Shown: piece by piece, positions 47,436 through 57,778 of the stretch | Numbering within the stretch: the first letter of the stretch is position 1 | Layout: each line of letters starts with the position of its first letter | NCBI RefSeq assembly: GCF_001542625.1 | Contig: NZ_CP016279.1 | Coordinates: 9,176,001 to 9,240,000, forward strand | DNA: 64,000 bases | From: Streptomyces griseochromogenes | Lineage (GTDB): Bacteria; Actinomycetota; Actinomycetes; Streptomycetales; Streptomycetaceae | Direction of reading: 5' to 3' | Made by a program: the position numbers and the translations under genes | Notes under the pieces: generated by a model | What the model saw: only the letters and a program-made list of their open reading frames with translations | What the model was told of the DNA's origin: nothing | The model's database searches: none

Positions 47436-50030
47436 TCACTCCCGGGCCACCCGCACCTCCCCTCTCGCCCCTCCGGTCCCGCCCACCGCCAGTGCCCCGT
47501 CGCGGTCCGTGCGCAGCACCATCGCGCCGCCGGCCCGCAGCGCGGCCACGGTCGCCGGTGCCGGGTGGCCATAAGGGTTGTCGGCGCCGCAAGAGATGAG
47601 TGCCACCCGGGGAGCCGCCAGGCGTATCAGGTCGGGGTCCTGATAGGCCGAGCCGTGATGGGCCACTTTCAGGACGTCCACGCCGGCCAGTTCGGCCGCC
47701 AGCGGCGACCTCAACAGCTCCTGCTGGGCCGGGGGTTCGAGATCCCCGAGCAGCAGCAGCCGCAGTCCGGCGGACCGTACGAGCAAGGCGACACTGGCGT
47801 CGTTCGGGCCGTCCGGCTCCGGCGTCGGGCCCTGGCTGGGAGGTGGGGCCGCGGGCGGCCACAGCACCTGCCAGGCGAGCGCTCCGGTGCGCCGTTCCTC
47901 CCCGGCCGCGGCCCGGGTGAGCGGGATGTGCCGTTCGGCCGCCTCCTTTCTCACGAACTCGGCCTGGTCCGCCGGTTCTTCGAAGTCCGTGGTCTCGATG
48001 GCGGCCACCGAGCGGCCCCGCAGGACGCCGGGCAGGCCCGCGACATGGTCGGCGTGGAAGTGGGTCAGGACGACCAGGGGGATGCGGGTGATGCCCAGCT
48101 CCCGCAGGCAGTGGTCCACCAGCGCGGGATCGGGTCCCGCGTCCACGACCACGCCCGCTCCCTCGCCCGCCGCCAGCACCGTCGCGTCGCCCTGGCCCAC
48201 GTCGCACATCGCGAACCGCCAGCCCGGCGGCGGCCACCCCGTGATGACCCGGGTCAGCGGCACCGGCCGCACCACCGCCAGCAGGAGCAGCACGCCGAGC
48301 ACGCCGGACAACCAGGGGTGGCGCAGCAGCCGCCGCCCGGCCAGGACTACGGCCACGGTGACCGCCGCGAGCAACAGCGCCCCGGCCCAGCTCCCCGGCC
48401 AGTCCACACCCCCACCGGGCAGCGCCGCCCCGGTCCGGGCGACCCTCGCGATCCATGCGGCGGGCCAACTCGCTCCCCAGGCCAGCATCTTGGCCACCGG
48501 CATCGCCACCTGAGCCGTCGCCAGCGCTCCGAACCCCAGCACCGTGGCCGGGGCGACCGCCACCTCGGCCAACAGATTGCAGGGCACCGCCACCAGGCTC
48601 ACCCTGGCCGACAGCACCGCCACCACCGGCGCGCACACGGCCTGCGCGGCGGCGGCCGCGGCCAGCGCCTCGGCGAACCGGGCAGGCACCCGGCGCCGCC
48701 GCAGCGCCTCGCTCCAGCGGGGCGCCAGCACGAGCAGCGCGCCGGTCGCCAGCACGGAGAGCAGGAAGCCGTAACTGCGCGCCAGCCACGGGTCGTACAG
48801 GACCAGCACCAGGACGGCCGTGGCCAGTGCCGGGATCAGGGATCTGCGGCGTCCTGTCGCCAGGGCGAGCAGGGCGACCGTGCCGCAGGCCGCGGCCCGC
48901 AGGACGCTGGGGTCGGGCCGGCACACGATCACGAAGCCGAGCGTGAGCGCTCCGGCGAGCAGCGCGGTCGTCCGCAGCGAGAGCCCCAGGCGCGGGGCGA
49001 GTCCACGGCGCTCGACGCGCTGGGCCAGACCGGGCGGCCCGATGAGCAGGGCGAGCAGGATCGTGAGGTTGCTGCCGGAGACGGCCAGCGTGTGTGTCAG
49101 ATCCGTCTCCCTGAAGGCCTCGTCCAGTTCCGGGGTGATCCGCGAGGTGTCCCCGACGACCAGTCCGGGCAGCAGTGCTCGGGCGTCGCCCGGCAGCCCG
49201 TCGGTCGCCTTCCGCAGCCCGTTCCTGAGCCGTCCCGCCAGCCGCTGCGGCCCGCTCGGCCCCGCGACGACCTGCGGCGCCGGCTCGCTCCGCACACGCA
49301 GTACGGCCGCGGTCCGGTCGCCGCCGGTCAGGGCGGGCGCCAGCCGGGCGTGCACCCGCAGCCGCGTGGACGGCAGCAGCCCGAGCCAGGCCGGACGCGC
49401 ACCGCGCGGGCCCGGCGGGGCGGGCGCGGCGGACGCATCCGCCGTTGGAGGTGCCCGTGGCCCCGGAACATCGGCGTCGACCACCACCAGCACAGGGCTG
49501 CGTGTGCGCACACCCGCCCCGTCGCCCTCCTCCACGCGCAGCACCTCCGCCCTGGCCAGCACCGCGATCGGCGCCGCGTGATCGCCCCGCACCCGGGGTC
49601 TGCTCAGCCAGGGATCACCGGTCAGTTCGACCTCGGCGGTCACGGTGGCGAACCGGCGGGCCAGCTCGGGCACCGGCCCGCGCCGTACGTCCGCTCCGTG
49701 CAGCCCCGCCGAGGCTGCGGCCGCGGCGACGCAGAGCAGCACGGCGGCGATCGGGGCACGGAGCCGGCCGAGCCGAGCCCACGACCGCCTCGACCGCTCC
49801 GGCCTCGATGCCGACAGCACGGCGACTCCGGCGACCAGGCAGGCGATGGCGATCCCGACGCTCCAGCCCGGCGCGGCGTCCACGGTCAGCGCCGCCGTCC
49901 CCCAGACCGCGAGTGCGGGCGGCACCAGACGCAGGTCGGCCGGGGCCGGTGGCCGCTGATCGGTGGGGCTGCTCCAGGCCGCATAGGCTTCTCCGCGCCG
50001 CGAGAGCTCGCGGTCCGGTGCGCCGCTCAT
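47436..50030 (-). CDS. comEC: ComEC/Rec2-type DNA channel protein
   Basis: The 864-residue protein has an N-terminal membrane part, an OB-like segment, the Competence domain with many helices (near GDARALLPGLVVGDTS and HTLAVSGSNLTILLALLIG), and a C-terminal metallo-beta-lactamase domain (CDVGQGDATVLAAGEG, VLTHFHADHVAGLPG). Its ATG overlaps the comEA stop by 4 nt. ComEC forms the inner-membrane pore for single-stranded DNA in natural competence; in streptomycetes its role is not settled. Confidence 0.92.
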   Translation of the reverse strand: MSGAPDRELSRRGEAYAAWSSPTDQRPPAPADLRLVPPALAVWGTAALTVDAAPGWSVGIAIACLVAGVAVLSASRPERSRRSWARLGRLRAPIAAVLLCVAAAAASAGLHGADVRRGPVPELARRFATVTAEVELTGDPWLSRPRVRGDHAAPIAVLARAEVLRVEEGDGAGVRTRSPVLVVVDADVPGPRAPPTADASAAPAPPGPRGARPAWLGLLPSTRLRVHARLAPALTGGDRTAAVLRVRSEPAPQVVAGPSGPQRLAGRLRNGLRKATDGLPGDARALLPGLVVGDTSRITPELDEAFRETDLTHTLAVSGSNLTILLALLIGPPGLAQRVERRGLAPRLGLSLRTTALLAGALTLGFVIVCRPDPSVLRAAACGTVALLALATGRRRSLIPALATAVLVLVLYDPWLARSYGFLLSVLATGALLVLAPRWSEALRRRRVPARFAEALAAAAAAQAVCAPVVAVLSARVSLVAVPCNLLAEVAVAPATVLGFGALATAQVAMPVAKMLAWGASWPAAWIARVARTGAALPGGGVDWPGSWAGALLLAAVTVAVVLAGRRLLRHPWLSGVLGVLLLLAVVRPVPLTRVITGWPPPGWRFAMCDVGQGDATVLAAGEGAGVVVDAGPDPALVDHCLRELGITRIPLVVLTHFHADHVAGLPGVLRGRSVAAIETTDFEEPADQAEFVRKEAAERHIPLTRAAAGEERRTGALAWQVLWPPAAPPPSQGPTPEPDGPNDASVALLVRSAGLRLLLLGDLEPPAQQELLRSPLAAELAGVDVLKVAHHGSAYQDPDLIRLAAPRVALISCGADNPYGHPAPATVAALRAGGAMVLRTDRDGALAVGGTGGARGEVRVARE

Positions 50031-51214
50031 GGCCGCACCAGACTGCGCAGGTCGGAGAAGCGACGATCGCCGATGCCGTTGACCTGGCGCAGTTCTCCCA
50101 CCGAGCGGAAACCACCGTGCCGGGTGCGGTAGTCGATGATGTGCTGGGCGAGCACGGGGCCGACTCCGGGCAAGGTGTCGAGCTGGTCCGCGGTCGCCGT
50201 GTTGAGAGAGACCGGGGCCGCGGGTCCCGTACCCGCCGGGGCGGAGCCCGCACCACTCCCCGGTCCGGGCGGAGCGACCGCCGCCCCTGGAGGTCCGCCG
50301 ACCAGGACCTGCTCGCCGTCCACGAGGAAGCGGGCCCGGTTGAGCCCGTCGGTGTTCACGCCCGGCCGGACCCCGCCCGCCGCGCGCAGCGCGTCGGCCA
50401 CGCGTGAACCGGCCGGCAACCGCCGGATCCCCGGCCTGCGGACCTTGCCGCCGACGTCCACGACGATCTCGCCGGCCGCGGTCGCCGCCGAGCTCACGGA
50501 GCCGCGGGACACGGAGCCGCGGGACTTCGCCTCTTCGTCCTTCTTGGCGTAGGGCGCTTCCGCACGCACCACTCGAGGGGCGCTCACAGGCTGCGTCCGG
50601 CCGGCCCAGAAGTGCTGGACGGCGAAGACGACGGCTGCCACTAGCACCACTGCGAGCGCGACCACTCCCCGCCGCTCCACGCCGCATCGCAGCTGCAACC
50701 ACACCGGCAACCGCTCCCGCAGAGCGAGCCCGGCCCGCTCCCGCAGACTCGGTACGAGAGGCTCCGTCGGCTCCGAATGTCGCGCCCGACCGGTCAGTTC
50801 CTCCTCGGTGGTCCTGACAGCCGGCCGGGGCTCAGTGGACGGAGCGCGCGCCCTGCCCGTTCGGGGCGGCATCGTGCCCGCCGCACGCGATCCGGGCGGC
50901 GCCGTGCTCGCCGGACGTACCCCGGGCGCCGCCGTCACCGCCGCTGTGCGCAACCCGGGCGCCGCTCCCGTCACGGTCGCCGTAGGTGCGGGAGTCTGCG
51001 CGTGCGGTGGAGCGTTCGCCGACTCGCGCCATTGCACGGCTCGTTCACCGAAAAGGAGTTCCGCGCGGCGACGCAGCTCCTCCGCCTGGGCGGGCGCCCG
51101 GTGGCGGGCGGGGCCGCGGTCGGTGCGGCGCCGTCGGAGGCGCCCGTCGGAGGCGGGGCCGCGGCCCGGTCCGCTGGTCGGATTGGCTGTGCGTGAACGT
51201 GATCGAAGTGCCAT
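50027..51214 (-). CDS. comEA: ComEA-type DNA-binding protein
   Basis: The 395-residue protein is long for ComEA. A 190-residue Arg/Ala/Pro-rich N-terminal region comes first, then a membrane helix (GVVALAVVLVAAVVFAV), an SLBB domain (IVVDVGGKVRRPGIRRLPAG), and the C-terminal helix-hairpin-helix pair (LNTATADQLDTLPGVGPVLA, FRSVGELRQVNGIGDRRF) that binds DNA. The long cytoplasmic extension is typical of actinobacterial forms. It precedes and overlaps comEC. Confidence 0.88.
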   Translation of the reverse strand: MALRSRSRTANPTSGPGRGPASDGRLRRRRTDRGPARHRAPAQAEELRRRAELLFGERAVQWRESANAPPHAQTPAPTATVTGAAPGLRTAAVTAAPGVRPASTAPPGSRAAGTMPPRTGRARAPSTEPRPAVRTTEEELTGRARHSEPTEPLVPSLRERAGLALRERLPVWLQLRCGVERRGVVALAVVLVAAVVFAVQHFWAGRTQPVSAPRVVRAEAPYAKKDEEAKSRGSVSRGSVSSAATAAGEIVVDVGGKVRRPGIRRLPAGSRVADALRAAGGVRPGVNTDGLNRARFLVDGEQVLVGGPPGAAVAPPGPGSGAGSAPAGTGPAAPVSLNTATADQLDTLPGVGPVLAQHIIDYRTRHGGFRSVGELRQVNGIGDRRFSDLRSLVRP

Positions 51215-51335
51215 GCGACGAGCATCGGGCATCTCGCCGCTTCGCGATGATCTTGATCAATTCCCGGGGATTACCGGCGAGTTGTGGAAAACTCCGTCAC
51301 TCACACGAGTGCCGGCGGGCCCGGGGAGCCGGGCG

Positions 51336-52181
51336 TCAGCGCGGTGAGACGACCGCTCCCAGCAGCCCGGGCCCGGTGTGCGCCCCGATCACCGCGCCGA
51401 CCTCGCTCACATACAGGTCGGCCAGTCCGGGCACCCGCGCCCGCAGCCGGTCGGCGAGGGCGGAGGCCCGGTCGGGGGCGGCCAGGTGGTGCACGGCGAT
51501 GTCGACCTCGGCACCACCCGCCCGGTCGGCGGCGATCTCCTCGAGGCGGGCGATCGCCTTGGACGCCGTGCGGACCTTTTCGAGGAGTTCGATACGGCCG
51601 CCGTCCAGCTGGAGCAGCGGTTTGACGGCCAGCGCGGAACCGAGCAGGGCCTGTGCGGCACCGATGCGGCCGCCGCGGCGCAGATAGTCGAGCGTGTCGA
51701 CGTAGAAGTAGGCTGACGTGCCCGCGGCCCGCTTCTCGGCGGCCGTCACGGCTTCGTCCACCGTGCCGCCCGCCTCCGCGGCCTCGGCCGCGGCGAGCGC
51801 GCAGAAACCCAGGGCCATCGCGACCATCCCGGTGTCCACCACCCGCACCGGAACCGGTGCCTCGCGCGCCGCGAGGACCGCGGCGTCGTAGGTGCCCGAC
51901 AGCTCCGCGGACAGGTGCAGGGAGACGATGCCGCTCGCGCCGGACTCGGCGACCCTGCGGTAGGTCTCCGCGAACACCTGAGGGCTGGGTCGGGAGGTGG
52001 TCACCGGCCGCCGTTTCTGCAGTGCCTGGGCCAGGGAACGGGTCGAGATCTCGGTACCCTCTTCGAGCGCCTGGTCACCGAGGACCACGGTCAGGGGCAC
52101 CGCTGTGATGCCGTGGCGCTCCATCGTCAGCGGCGGCAGGTAGGCCGTTGAATCGGTGACGATCGCGACATGGCGGGACAT
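51336..52181 (-). CDS. DegV family fatty-acid-binding protein
   Basis: The 281-residue protein has HVAIVTDSTAYLPP at the start, VTTSRPSPQVFAETYRRV, SLHLSAELSGTYDAAVLA, DTGMVAMALGFCAL and LDYLRRGGRIGAAQALLGS, the full DegV pattern. DegV (FakB-like) proteins hold a fatty acid for phosphorylation by FakA. No fakA is nearby. It lies upstream of comEA in the same direction. Confidence 0.9.
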   Translation of the reverse strand: MSRHVAIVTDSTAYLPPLTMERHGITAVPLTVVLGDQALEEGTEISTRSLAQALQKRRPVTTSRPSPQVFAETYRRVAESGASGIVSLHLSAELSGTYDAAVLAAREAPVPVRVVDTGMVAMALGFCALAAAEAAEAGGTVDEAVTAAEKRAAGTSAYFYVDTLDYLRRGGRIGAAQALLGSALAVKPLLQLDGGRIELLEKVRTASKAIARLEEIAADRAGGAEVDIAVHHLAAPDRASALADRLRARVPGLADLYVSEVGAVIGAHTGPGLLGAVVSPR

Positions 52182-52253
52182 GAGCTGGAGGTTACCTGCC
52201 GTAGTGCGCGTGCGGCAGCCCGGCCCCCGCAGTCCGGGCCGGGGGCGGAGCGG

Positions 52254-52991
52254 TCATGTGGTGCTCTCGGGGCGGGGCTTCTTCTGCCAGGGGTAGGCCT
52301 GGCTCCGCGTCGGCTGGGTGATCGCCGGCGCCGTCGGCTCGTCGGCAGGGCGGGCCCCGGGTGCCGGTGACCAGGTCTGCCGCGCTGCCGGGTCGTCGGC
52401 GGCGGCCGTGGCGTCGGGCCACGGTGAGGGTTCCGGACCGGGTTCGGTCTGCGTCCAGTGCCGTAGGGCCCCCGCCTCGACGTCTATCTGGGTGCTGAGC
52501 GCGTCCAGGTCGTCGTCGGCGAAGCGGCGGGCCCGGTCGCGGGCGGCCCAGCGCAGCGAGTCCGCGGACTTGGTGATGCGCTCGGTGCGGTGGCGCAGCT
52601 CGGGCAGTCGCGCGGCCAGCGTGGCCCGGTCCGGCTCGGACTCAAGGCGTTTGAGCTCGGCATCCAGTTCGTGCCCGTGGGTGCTGAGCCGCTCGAAGAG
52701 ACCGACGGACTCCTTCAGTGACTCGTCCTCGGCCGTGCCCGCGTGGAGGGCGTCCTGGGTGGCACGCATCGAGGTGCGCAGGGTCAGGCGCAGCTGGGCG
52801 ATCTCACCGGCCGGGCCGGGCTGGGCAAAGGACTTGGCACGCAGGGTGTGGTCCTCGACCGTACGGCGGGCCTGTGCGATCGTGCGGTCCACGCCGCGCT
52901 TGGCGGCGCCGACCGCCTTGACGGTGGCGTACGCGCCGAGGCCGATGAAGATCAGGAAGAGCAGTGCGAACACGGTGATCACAGTTGCCAT
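52254..52991 (-). CDS. Membrane-anchored coiled-coil protein of unknown function
   Basis: The 245-residue protein starts MATVITVFALLFLIFIGLG (one N-terminal helix), continues into a charged helical region (about residues 25-170) likely to form a coiled coil, with LERRTERITKSADSL-like heptads, and ends in a Pro/Ala/Thr-rich tail with WSPAPGARP and YPWQKKPRP. I recognise no domain. It lies between degV and leuS. Confidence 0.75.
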   Translation of the reverse strand: MATVITVFALLFLIFIGLGAYATVKAVGAAKRGVDRTIAQARRTVEDHTLRAKSFAQPGPAGEIAQLRLTLRTSMRATQDALHAGTAEDESLKESVGLFERLSTHGHELDAELKRLESEPDRATLAARLPELRHRTERITKSADSLRWAARDRARRFADDDLDALSTQIDVEAGALRHWTQTEPGPEPSPWPDATAAADDPAARQTWSPAPGARPADEPTAPAITQPTRSQAYPWQKKPRPESTT

Positions 52992-53167
52992 GGCGCTCCT
53001 CCTCCGGCCGATGCGGGCCTTGCCCGCCGCGCTCTCCACAGTAAACGCGACGGGCAGGTCCGGAGTTCCAGAAAAACCCCGAACCCACCCGTAGGGAATC
53101 ACCCCGACGCGGGCGCACCCGACGTCCCGCGCCATGCGGATACCGTCGTCCGGACCGTCGTCCGGGT

Positions 53168-53209
53168 GCTGTCACGCAGGAGCTGTCACACGGGAGCCGT
53201 CACGCGGGA
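53168..53209. repeat. Three tandem 14-bp repeats across the leuS stop codon
   Basis: GCTGTCACGCAGGA, GCTGTCACACGGGA and GCCGTCACGCGGGA follow one another directly and differ by one to three bases. The last copy contains the leuS stop codon. A 12-bp near-duplicate (CCGTCGTCCGGA/CCGTCGTCCGGG) lies just before them. Confidence 0.75.
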
Positions 53210-56082
53210 ACGATGTTCACCAGCTTCGGCGCCCGCACGATCACCTTGCGGATGCCCGCGCCGTCCAGCGCCGCGACGACCTTCCCGTCGGACAGCGCCA
53301 CCTTCTCCAGTTCCTCATCGGAGATGGCCGGCGGCACTTCCAGGCGGGCCTTGACCTTGCCCTTGATCTGCACGACACAGGTCACGGTCTCGTCCACCAC
53401 GTACCGGGCGTCGGCGACCGGGAAGTCCTGGTGGACGACCGAGTCGGTGCGGCCCAGCTTGCGCCACAGCTCCTCGGCGACGTGCGGGGCCAGCGGGGCG
53501 ACCATCAGCACCAGCGGCTCGGCGACCGAACGAGGTACCGCGACACCGGCCTTCGTCAGGTGGTTGTTCAGCTCGGTGACCTTGGCGATGGCGGTGTTGA
53601 AGCGCAGGCCCTCCAGGTCCTGGCGCACGCCGTCGATCGCCTTGTGCAGGGCGCGCAGCGTCTCCTCGTCGGACTCGGCGTCGGTGACGGTGGCCTCGCC
53701 GGTGTTCTCGTCGACGATGTTGCGCCACAGCCGCTGCAGCAGCCGGAACTGGCCGACCACCGCGCGCGTGTCCCAGGGCCGGGAGACGTCCAGCGGACCC
53801 ATCGCCATCTCGTACAGGCGCAGCGTGTCGGCCCCGTACTCGGCGGCGATCTCGTCCGGAGTCACCGCGTTCTTCAGCGACTTGCCCATCTTGCCCAGCA
53901 GGCGGCTGACCTTCTCGCCCTCGTAGAAGTAGGCGCCGTCGCGCTCCTCCACCTCGGCGGCCGGCACCGCGATGCCACGGTTGTCGCGGTAGACGTAGGC
54001 CTGGATCATGCCCTGGTTGAACAGCTTGTGGAACGGCTCGGCGGAGGAGACGTGCCCCAGGTCGTACAGGACCTTGGACCAGAAGCGCGCGTACAGCAGG
54101 TGCAGCACGGCGTGCTCGGCGCCGCCGACGTACAGATCGACGCCACCGTGCGGCTGGCCCTCGCGCGGGCCCATCCAGTACTGCTCGATCTCCGGGTCGA
54201 CCAGCTTCTCGCTGTTGTGCGGGTCCAGGTAGCGCAGCTCGTACCAGCAGGAACCGGCCCAGTTGGGCATGGTGTTGGTCTCGCGGCGGTACTTCTTCGG
54301 CCCGTCGCCCAGGTCCAGGGTGACGTTGACCCACTCCTCGTTGCGCGACAGGGGGGTCTCGGGCTGGGTGTTCGCGTCGTCCGGGTCGAAGGTGCGGGGG
54401 CTGTAGTCCTCGACCTCCGGCAGCTCCAGCGGCAGCATCGACTCGGGCAGCGCGTGGGCGATGCCGTCCTCGTCGTAGACGATCGGGAAGGGCTCGCCCC
54501 AGTAGCGCTGGCGGCTGAACAGCCAGTCGCGCAGGCGGAAGTTGACGGTGCCCTCGCCGATGCCCTGGTCCTGCAGCCACTCGGTGATGCGGGCCTTGGC
54601 CTCGACGACGCCCAGGCCGTCCAGGGTGACGCCGTCGCCCGTGGAGTTGACGATCTTCGCGTCGTACGACACGAAGGCGTCGTCCCAGGTGGACGCATCG
54701 GTGCCGCGGCCGTCGGTCGGCTCGACCACACAGTTGACAGGCAGCTCGAAGGCCCGCGCGAAGGCGAAGTCACGACCGTCGTGCGCGGGGACGGCCATGA
54801 TCGCGCCGGTGCCGTAGCCCATCAGGACGTAGTCGGCGATGAAGACCGGGATCTTTTCGCCGTTGACCGGGTTGGTCGCGAAGGCGCCGGTGAAGACGCC
54901 GGTCTTGTCCTTGGCCTCGGCCTGGCGCTCCACGTCCGACTTGGAGGCGGCCTGCGCGCGGTAGGCGGCGACGGCCTCGGCCGGGGTGGCATGACCGCCG
55001 GTCCACACCTCGTGGGTGCCCTCCGGCCAGGCGGCCGGGGTGAACTTCTCGACCAGCGGATGCTCGGGGGCCAGCACCATGTAGGTCGCGCCGAACAGGG
55101 TGTCCGGGCGGGTGGTGAAGACCGTGATGTGCTCGCCGTCGATCGGGAAGTCGACGCGGGCACCCTCGCTGCGGCCGATCCAGTTGCGCTGCTGCAGCTT
55201 GATGGCCTCGGGCCAGTCCAGCTCCTCCAGGTCCTCCAGCAGCCGGTCCGCGTAGGCGGTGATGCGCATGTTCCACTGGCGCAGCTTGGCCTTGAAGACC
55301 GGGTAGTTTCCGCGCTCGGAGCGGCCGTCGGCGGTGACCTCCTCGTTGGCCAGCACGGTGCCCAGACCGGGGCACCAGTTGACCGGCGCGTCGGAGGCGT
55401 AGGCCAGGCGGTACTCGCCCAGGACGTCCGCACGCTCGGCGGCGCTCAGCTCGCCCCACGCGCGCGTGGTGCCCGGAACCGGGCGCTCACCGGACTCGAA
55501 CCGGGCGATCAGCTCGGAGATCGGACGGGCCTTGCCGGCCTCGTCGTCGTACCAGGAGTTGAAGATCTGCAGGAAGATCCACTGGGTCCACTTGTAGTAG
55601 TCCGGGTCGATCGTGGCGAACGACCGGCGCTTGTCGTGGCCCAGGCCCAGCCGGCGCAGCTGGGACTTCATGTTCTCGATGTTGGCCTCGGTGGACACGC
55701 GCGGGTGCGTGCCGGTCTGCACCGCGTACTGCTCGGCGGGCAGGCCGAAGGCGTCGAAGCCCAGGGTGTGCAGGACGTTGTGGCCGGTCATGCGCTGGAA
55801 CCGGGCATAGACGTCGGTGGCGATGTAGCCCAGCGGGTGGCCGACGTGCAGGCCCGCACCCGAGGGGTACGGGAACATGTCCATGATGAACTTCTTGGGC
55901 TTGGCGACCAGCTCCGGGTCGCCGGCCAGGTCACCCTTGGGGTTCGGTACCGCGTACGTGCCGTCGGCGTCCCAGAAGTCCTGCCAGCGTGCCTCGATGT
56001 CGGCTGCCATGGCGGCCGTGTAGCGGTGCGGCGCGGCCTCCGCCGACGCGGCAGCGGTGGCAGCGGGGTTCGTCTCGCTCAT
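53200..56082 (-). CDS. leuS: Leucyl-tRNA synthetase
   Basis: The 960-residue class I synthetase has the HIGH-like motif [10 protein letters not shown] (near residue 78), an editing domain with [18 protein letters not shown], and the KMSKS-like [11 protein letters not shown]. It charges tRNA-Leu and deacylates misacylated forms. ATG at 56082 is chosen because homologues start there. The 150 nt upstream hold a leader peptide with three Leu codons and a terminator, so expression responds to Leu-tRNA charging. Confidence 0.96.
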   Translation of the reverse strand: MSETNPAATAAASAEAAPHRYTAAMAADIEARWQDFWDADGTYAVPNPKGDLAGDPELVAKPKKFIMDMFPYPSGAGLHVGHPLGYIATDVYARFQRMTGHNVLHTLGFDAFGLPAEQYAVQTGTHPRVSTEANIENMKSQLRRLGLGHDKRRSFATIDPDYYKWTQWIFLQIFNSWYDDEAGKARPISELIARFESGERPVPGTTRAWGELSAAERADVLGEYRLAYASDAPVNWCPGLGTVLANEEVTADGRSERGNYPVFKAKLRQWNMRITAYADRLLEDLEELDWPEAIKLQQRNWIGRSEGARVDFPIDGEHITVFTTRPDTLFGATYMVLAPEHPLVEKFTPAAWPEGTHEVWTGGHATPAEAVAAYRAQAASKSDVERQAEAKDKTGVFTGAFATNPVNGEKIPVFIADYVLMGYGTGAIMAVPAHDGRDFAFARAFELPVNCVVEPTDGRGTDASTWDDAFVSYDAKIVNSTGDGVTLDGLGVVEAKARITEWLQDQGIGEGTVNFRLRDWLFSRQRYWGEPFPIVYDEDGIAHALPESMLPLELPEVEDYSPRTFDPDDANTQPETPLSRNEEWVNVTLDLGDGPKKYRRETNTMPNWAGSCWYELRYLDPHNSEKLVDPEIEQYWMGPREGQPHGGVDLYVGGAEHAVLHLLYARFWSKVLYDLGHVSSAEPFHKLFNQGMIQAYVYRDNRGIAVPAAEVEERDGAYFYEGEKVSRLLGKMGKSLKNAVTPDEIAAEYGADTLRLYEMAMGPLDVSRPWDTRAVVGQFRLLQRLWRNIVDENTGEATVTDAESDEETLRALHKAIDGVRQDLEGLRFNTAIAKVTELNNHLTKAGVAVPRSVAEPLVLMVAPLAPHVAEELWRKLGRTDSVVHQDFPVADARYVVDETVTCVVQIKGKVKARLEVPPAISDEELEKVALSDGKVVAALDGAGIRKVIVRAPKLVNIVPA

Positions 56083-56123
56083 GATCCTCAAAGCTCCATC
56101 GATCGTCTCTGCCTGCGGAAATG

Positions 56124-56147
56124 AAAAATCCCCTCGCACAGGAGGGG
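56124..56147 (-). terminator. Attenuator hairpin upstream of leuS
   Basis: CCCCTC, a 6-nt loop and GAGGGG are followed by AUUUUU in the minus-strand transcript. The hairpin sits between the leader peptide stop (56197) and the leuS start (56082), as in a transcription attenuator. Confidence 0.85.
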
Positions 56148-56196
56148 ACGCCGCGCCGATGACGGCCACACGGTCGGGACCGGTGGTCGGTACTGA

Positions 56197-56235
56197 TCAG
56201 CGCGGCCCGCTAAGCAGAAGGCGTACGGCACGCAT
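56197..56235 (-). CDS. leuS leader peptide
   Basis: The 12-codon ORF encodes MRAVRLLLSGPR and stops. Three consecutive Leu codons (CTT CTG CTT) make ribosome progress depend on charged tRNA-Leu. Stalling there would prevent the terminator at 56124-56147 from forming and let leuS be transcribed. The layout is that of the LEU attenuators predicted in actinobacteria. Confidence 0.82.
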   Translation of the reverse strand: MRAVRLLLSGPR

Positions 56236-56485
56236 GGCGCTAGGGTACCGCAGCCCTTGAGCAAGCGGCGACGCGTTTCCGTATGCCTTGTTGACATGCC
56301 ACGAACCCGACCAGAACTGAACGAAGGTCAAGGATTACTTCGCGTAACACCTACTAAGGGACATGGACTCGGTCACATTGTCCTTTGATAACAACGCAAT
56401 AACTCAAACCTCGTACTGATCGGTATGGCGCCACTTAGAGTTCGGCAGCGGGACCGCCTTCCCGAAACTGCTCGGAGTTGCCCCC

Positions 56486-57778
56486 ATGAACCCTCGTCGT
56501 AGTAACAGCTCGCTCCCCAAACCGGGCCGGTCGGCCTATGGAGTGGCGACGACCGTCGTCCTGCTGCTCATACCCGTGGTGGTGGTGTACGGGGGCGGCT
56601 GGCTCCAGGACTTCCTGAACTTCGGTGCGGGCGTCCTGTCGCTCGTCAGCCTCACCAGCTCGGTGATCTGGGGCCTGGTCACCCAGGACCGGCTCATCCT
56701 CAACACCCGCCAGCGGATCGTCGCCCAGGCCATCCACCGGGTGCTCGCCGTCGCCTCGATCGCGTTCCTCCTGGTGCACGTAACGATCAAGCTGGCGCTG
56801 GGCCACACCGTCCTGATCGCCGCGCTGATCCCCTTCGGTCTCGGCGTCAAGGGCAGTGCGGGGCTGATCGGCCTCGGTTCACTGGCCGGCCTGCTCATGA
56901 TCTTCGTGGGCGTCACCGGCGCGCTGCGCAACCAGTTCGCCTCCCCGGCGCCGGTGGCGGCGCGCTGGCGCGCCATGCACATGCTGGCCTACCCGGCCCT
57001 GTGCGCGGCGCTGATCCACGGTCTGTTCGCGGGGCGCCCGGCGAAGCCGTTCTTCATGGTGTCGTACGAACTGTGCCTCCTCGGAATCATGGCGGCGCTC
57101 GCCCTGCGGGCCGCGCCGCGCCCGTTGAAGCGCAAGATCGCCGACCGGATCGTCGCGATCATCGGCACCGAGGAGCGGCAGGCCTTCGAGGACCTGGACG
57201 CGAGCCGGGCCCGGAGGGCGGAGGCCTCGTCCGCGCTGCCGGGCTTCGAGGACCGGCGCGCCGCCGGGGCGGCGTTCCCGGACGCGACGACGCCCCCCGC
57301 GGCGGCCGCGTACGACAGCCCCGCGGCGGCGGAGCCCGCGACCGGCTTCGCCGCGGCCTACCGCGCGGTGTCCACTCCGGGCCGCCCCCAGCAGCCGTTC
57401 GCGACCGGCCAGACCACGCGCATGGACCTGCCGCTCGACCTGCAGGCGACGGAGGCCATGCCGCGCGTGGACGGCCCCTCCAGCACCTCGGGCAGCTGGC
57501 CGATCCCGTCCCCGCCGCCGGTCGGCGAGGCCCCGCCGTCGGCGTACGACCCGCTCCAGGACACCGGATACAACATCCCCGTCTACGGCAATTCGGGCGC
57601 CGGTGGATACGGCGGAAGTGACATGTACGACACCGGTGAGACGGGCACGCTCTACGGGACGTACAACTCGGGTGACACGTTCAACAGCGGTCCCGCCACC
57701 GAACCATCCCCCGGCGCCTCGTTCGACGCGCCGGGTTCGGGCGAACCTTGGAACATGCCTTCCGGAGGCTATAGGTGA
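56486..57778 (+). CDS. Cytochrome-b-like diheme membrane protein with disordered tail
   Basis: The 430-residue protein has about six N-terminal helices (residues 15-210). Two of them carry paired histidines, AIHRVLAVASIAFLLVH (13 residues between) and MHMLAYPALCAALIH (12 between), the spacing of two b-type hemes, with a RWRAMHML lead-in as in ferric-reductase and formate-dehydrogenase gamma subunits. The last about 210 residues are Pro/Gly/Ser/Tyr-rich and disordered. It is coupled to the next gene by a 4-nt overlap, so it probably passes electrons between that flavoprotein and the membrane. Confidence 0.8.
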   Translation: MNPRRSNSSLPKPGRSAYGVATTVVLLLIPVVVVYGGGWLQDFLNFGAGVLSLVSLTSSVIWGLVTQDRLILNTRQRIVAQAIHRVLAVASIAFLLVHVTIKLALGHTVLIAALIPFGLGVKGSAGLIGLGSLAGLLMIFVGVTGALRNQFASPAPVAARWRAMHMLAYPALCAALIHGLFAGRPAKPFFMVSYELCLLGIMAALALRAAPRPLKRKIADRIVAIIGTEERQAFEDLDASRARRAEASSALPGFEDRRAAGAAFPDATTPPAAAAYDSPAAAEPATGFAAAYRAVSTPGRPQQPFATGQTTRMDLPLDLQATEAMPRVDGPSSTSGSWPIPSPPPVGEAPPSAYDPLQDTGYNIPVYGNSGAGGYGGSDMYDTGETGTLYGTYNSGDTFNSGPATEPSPGASFDAPGSGEPWNMPSGGYR

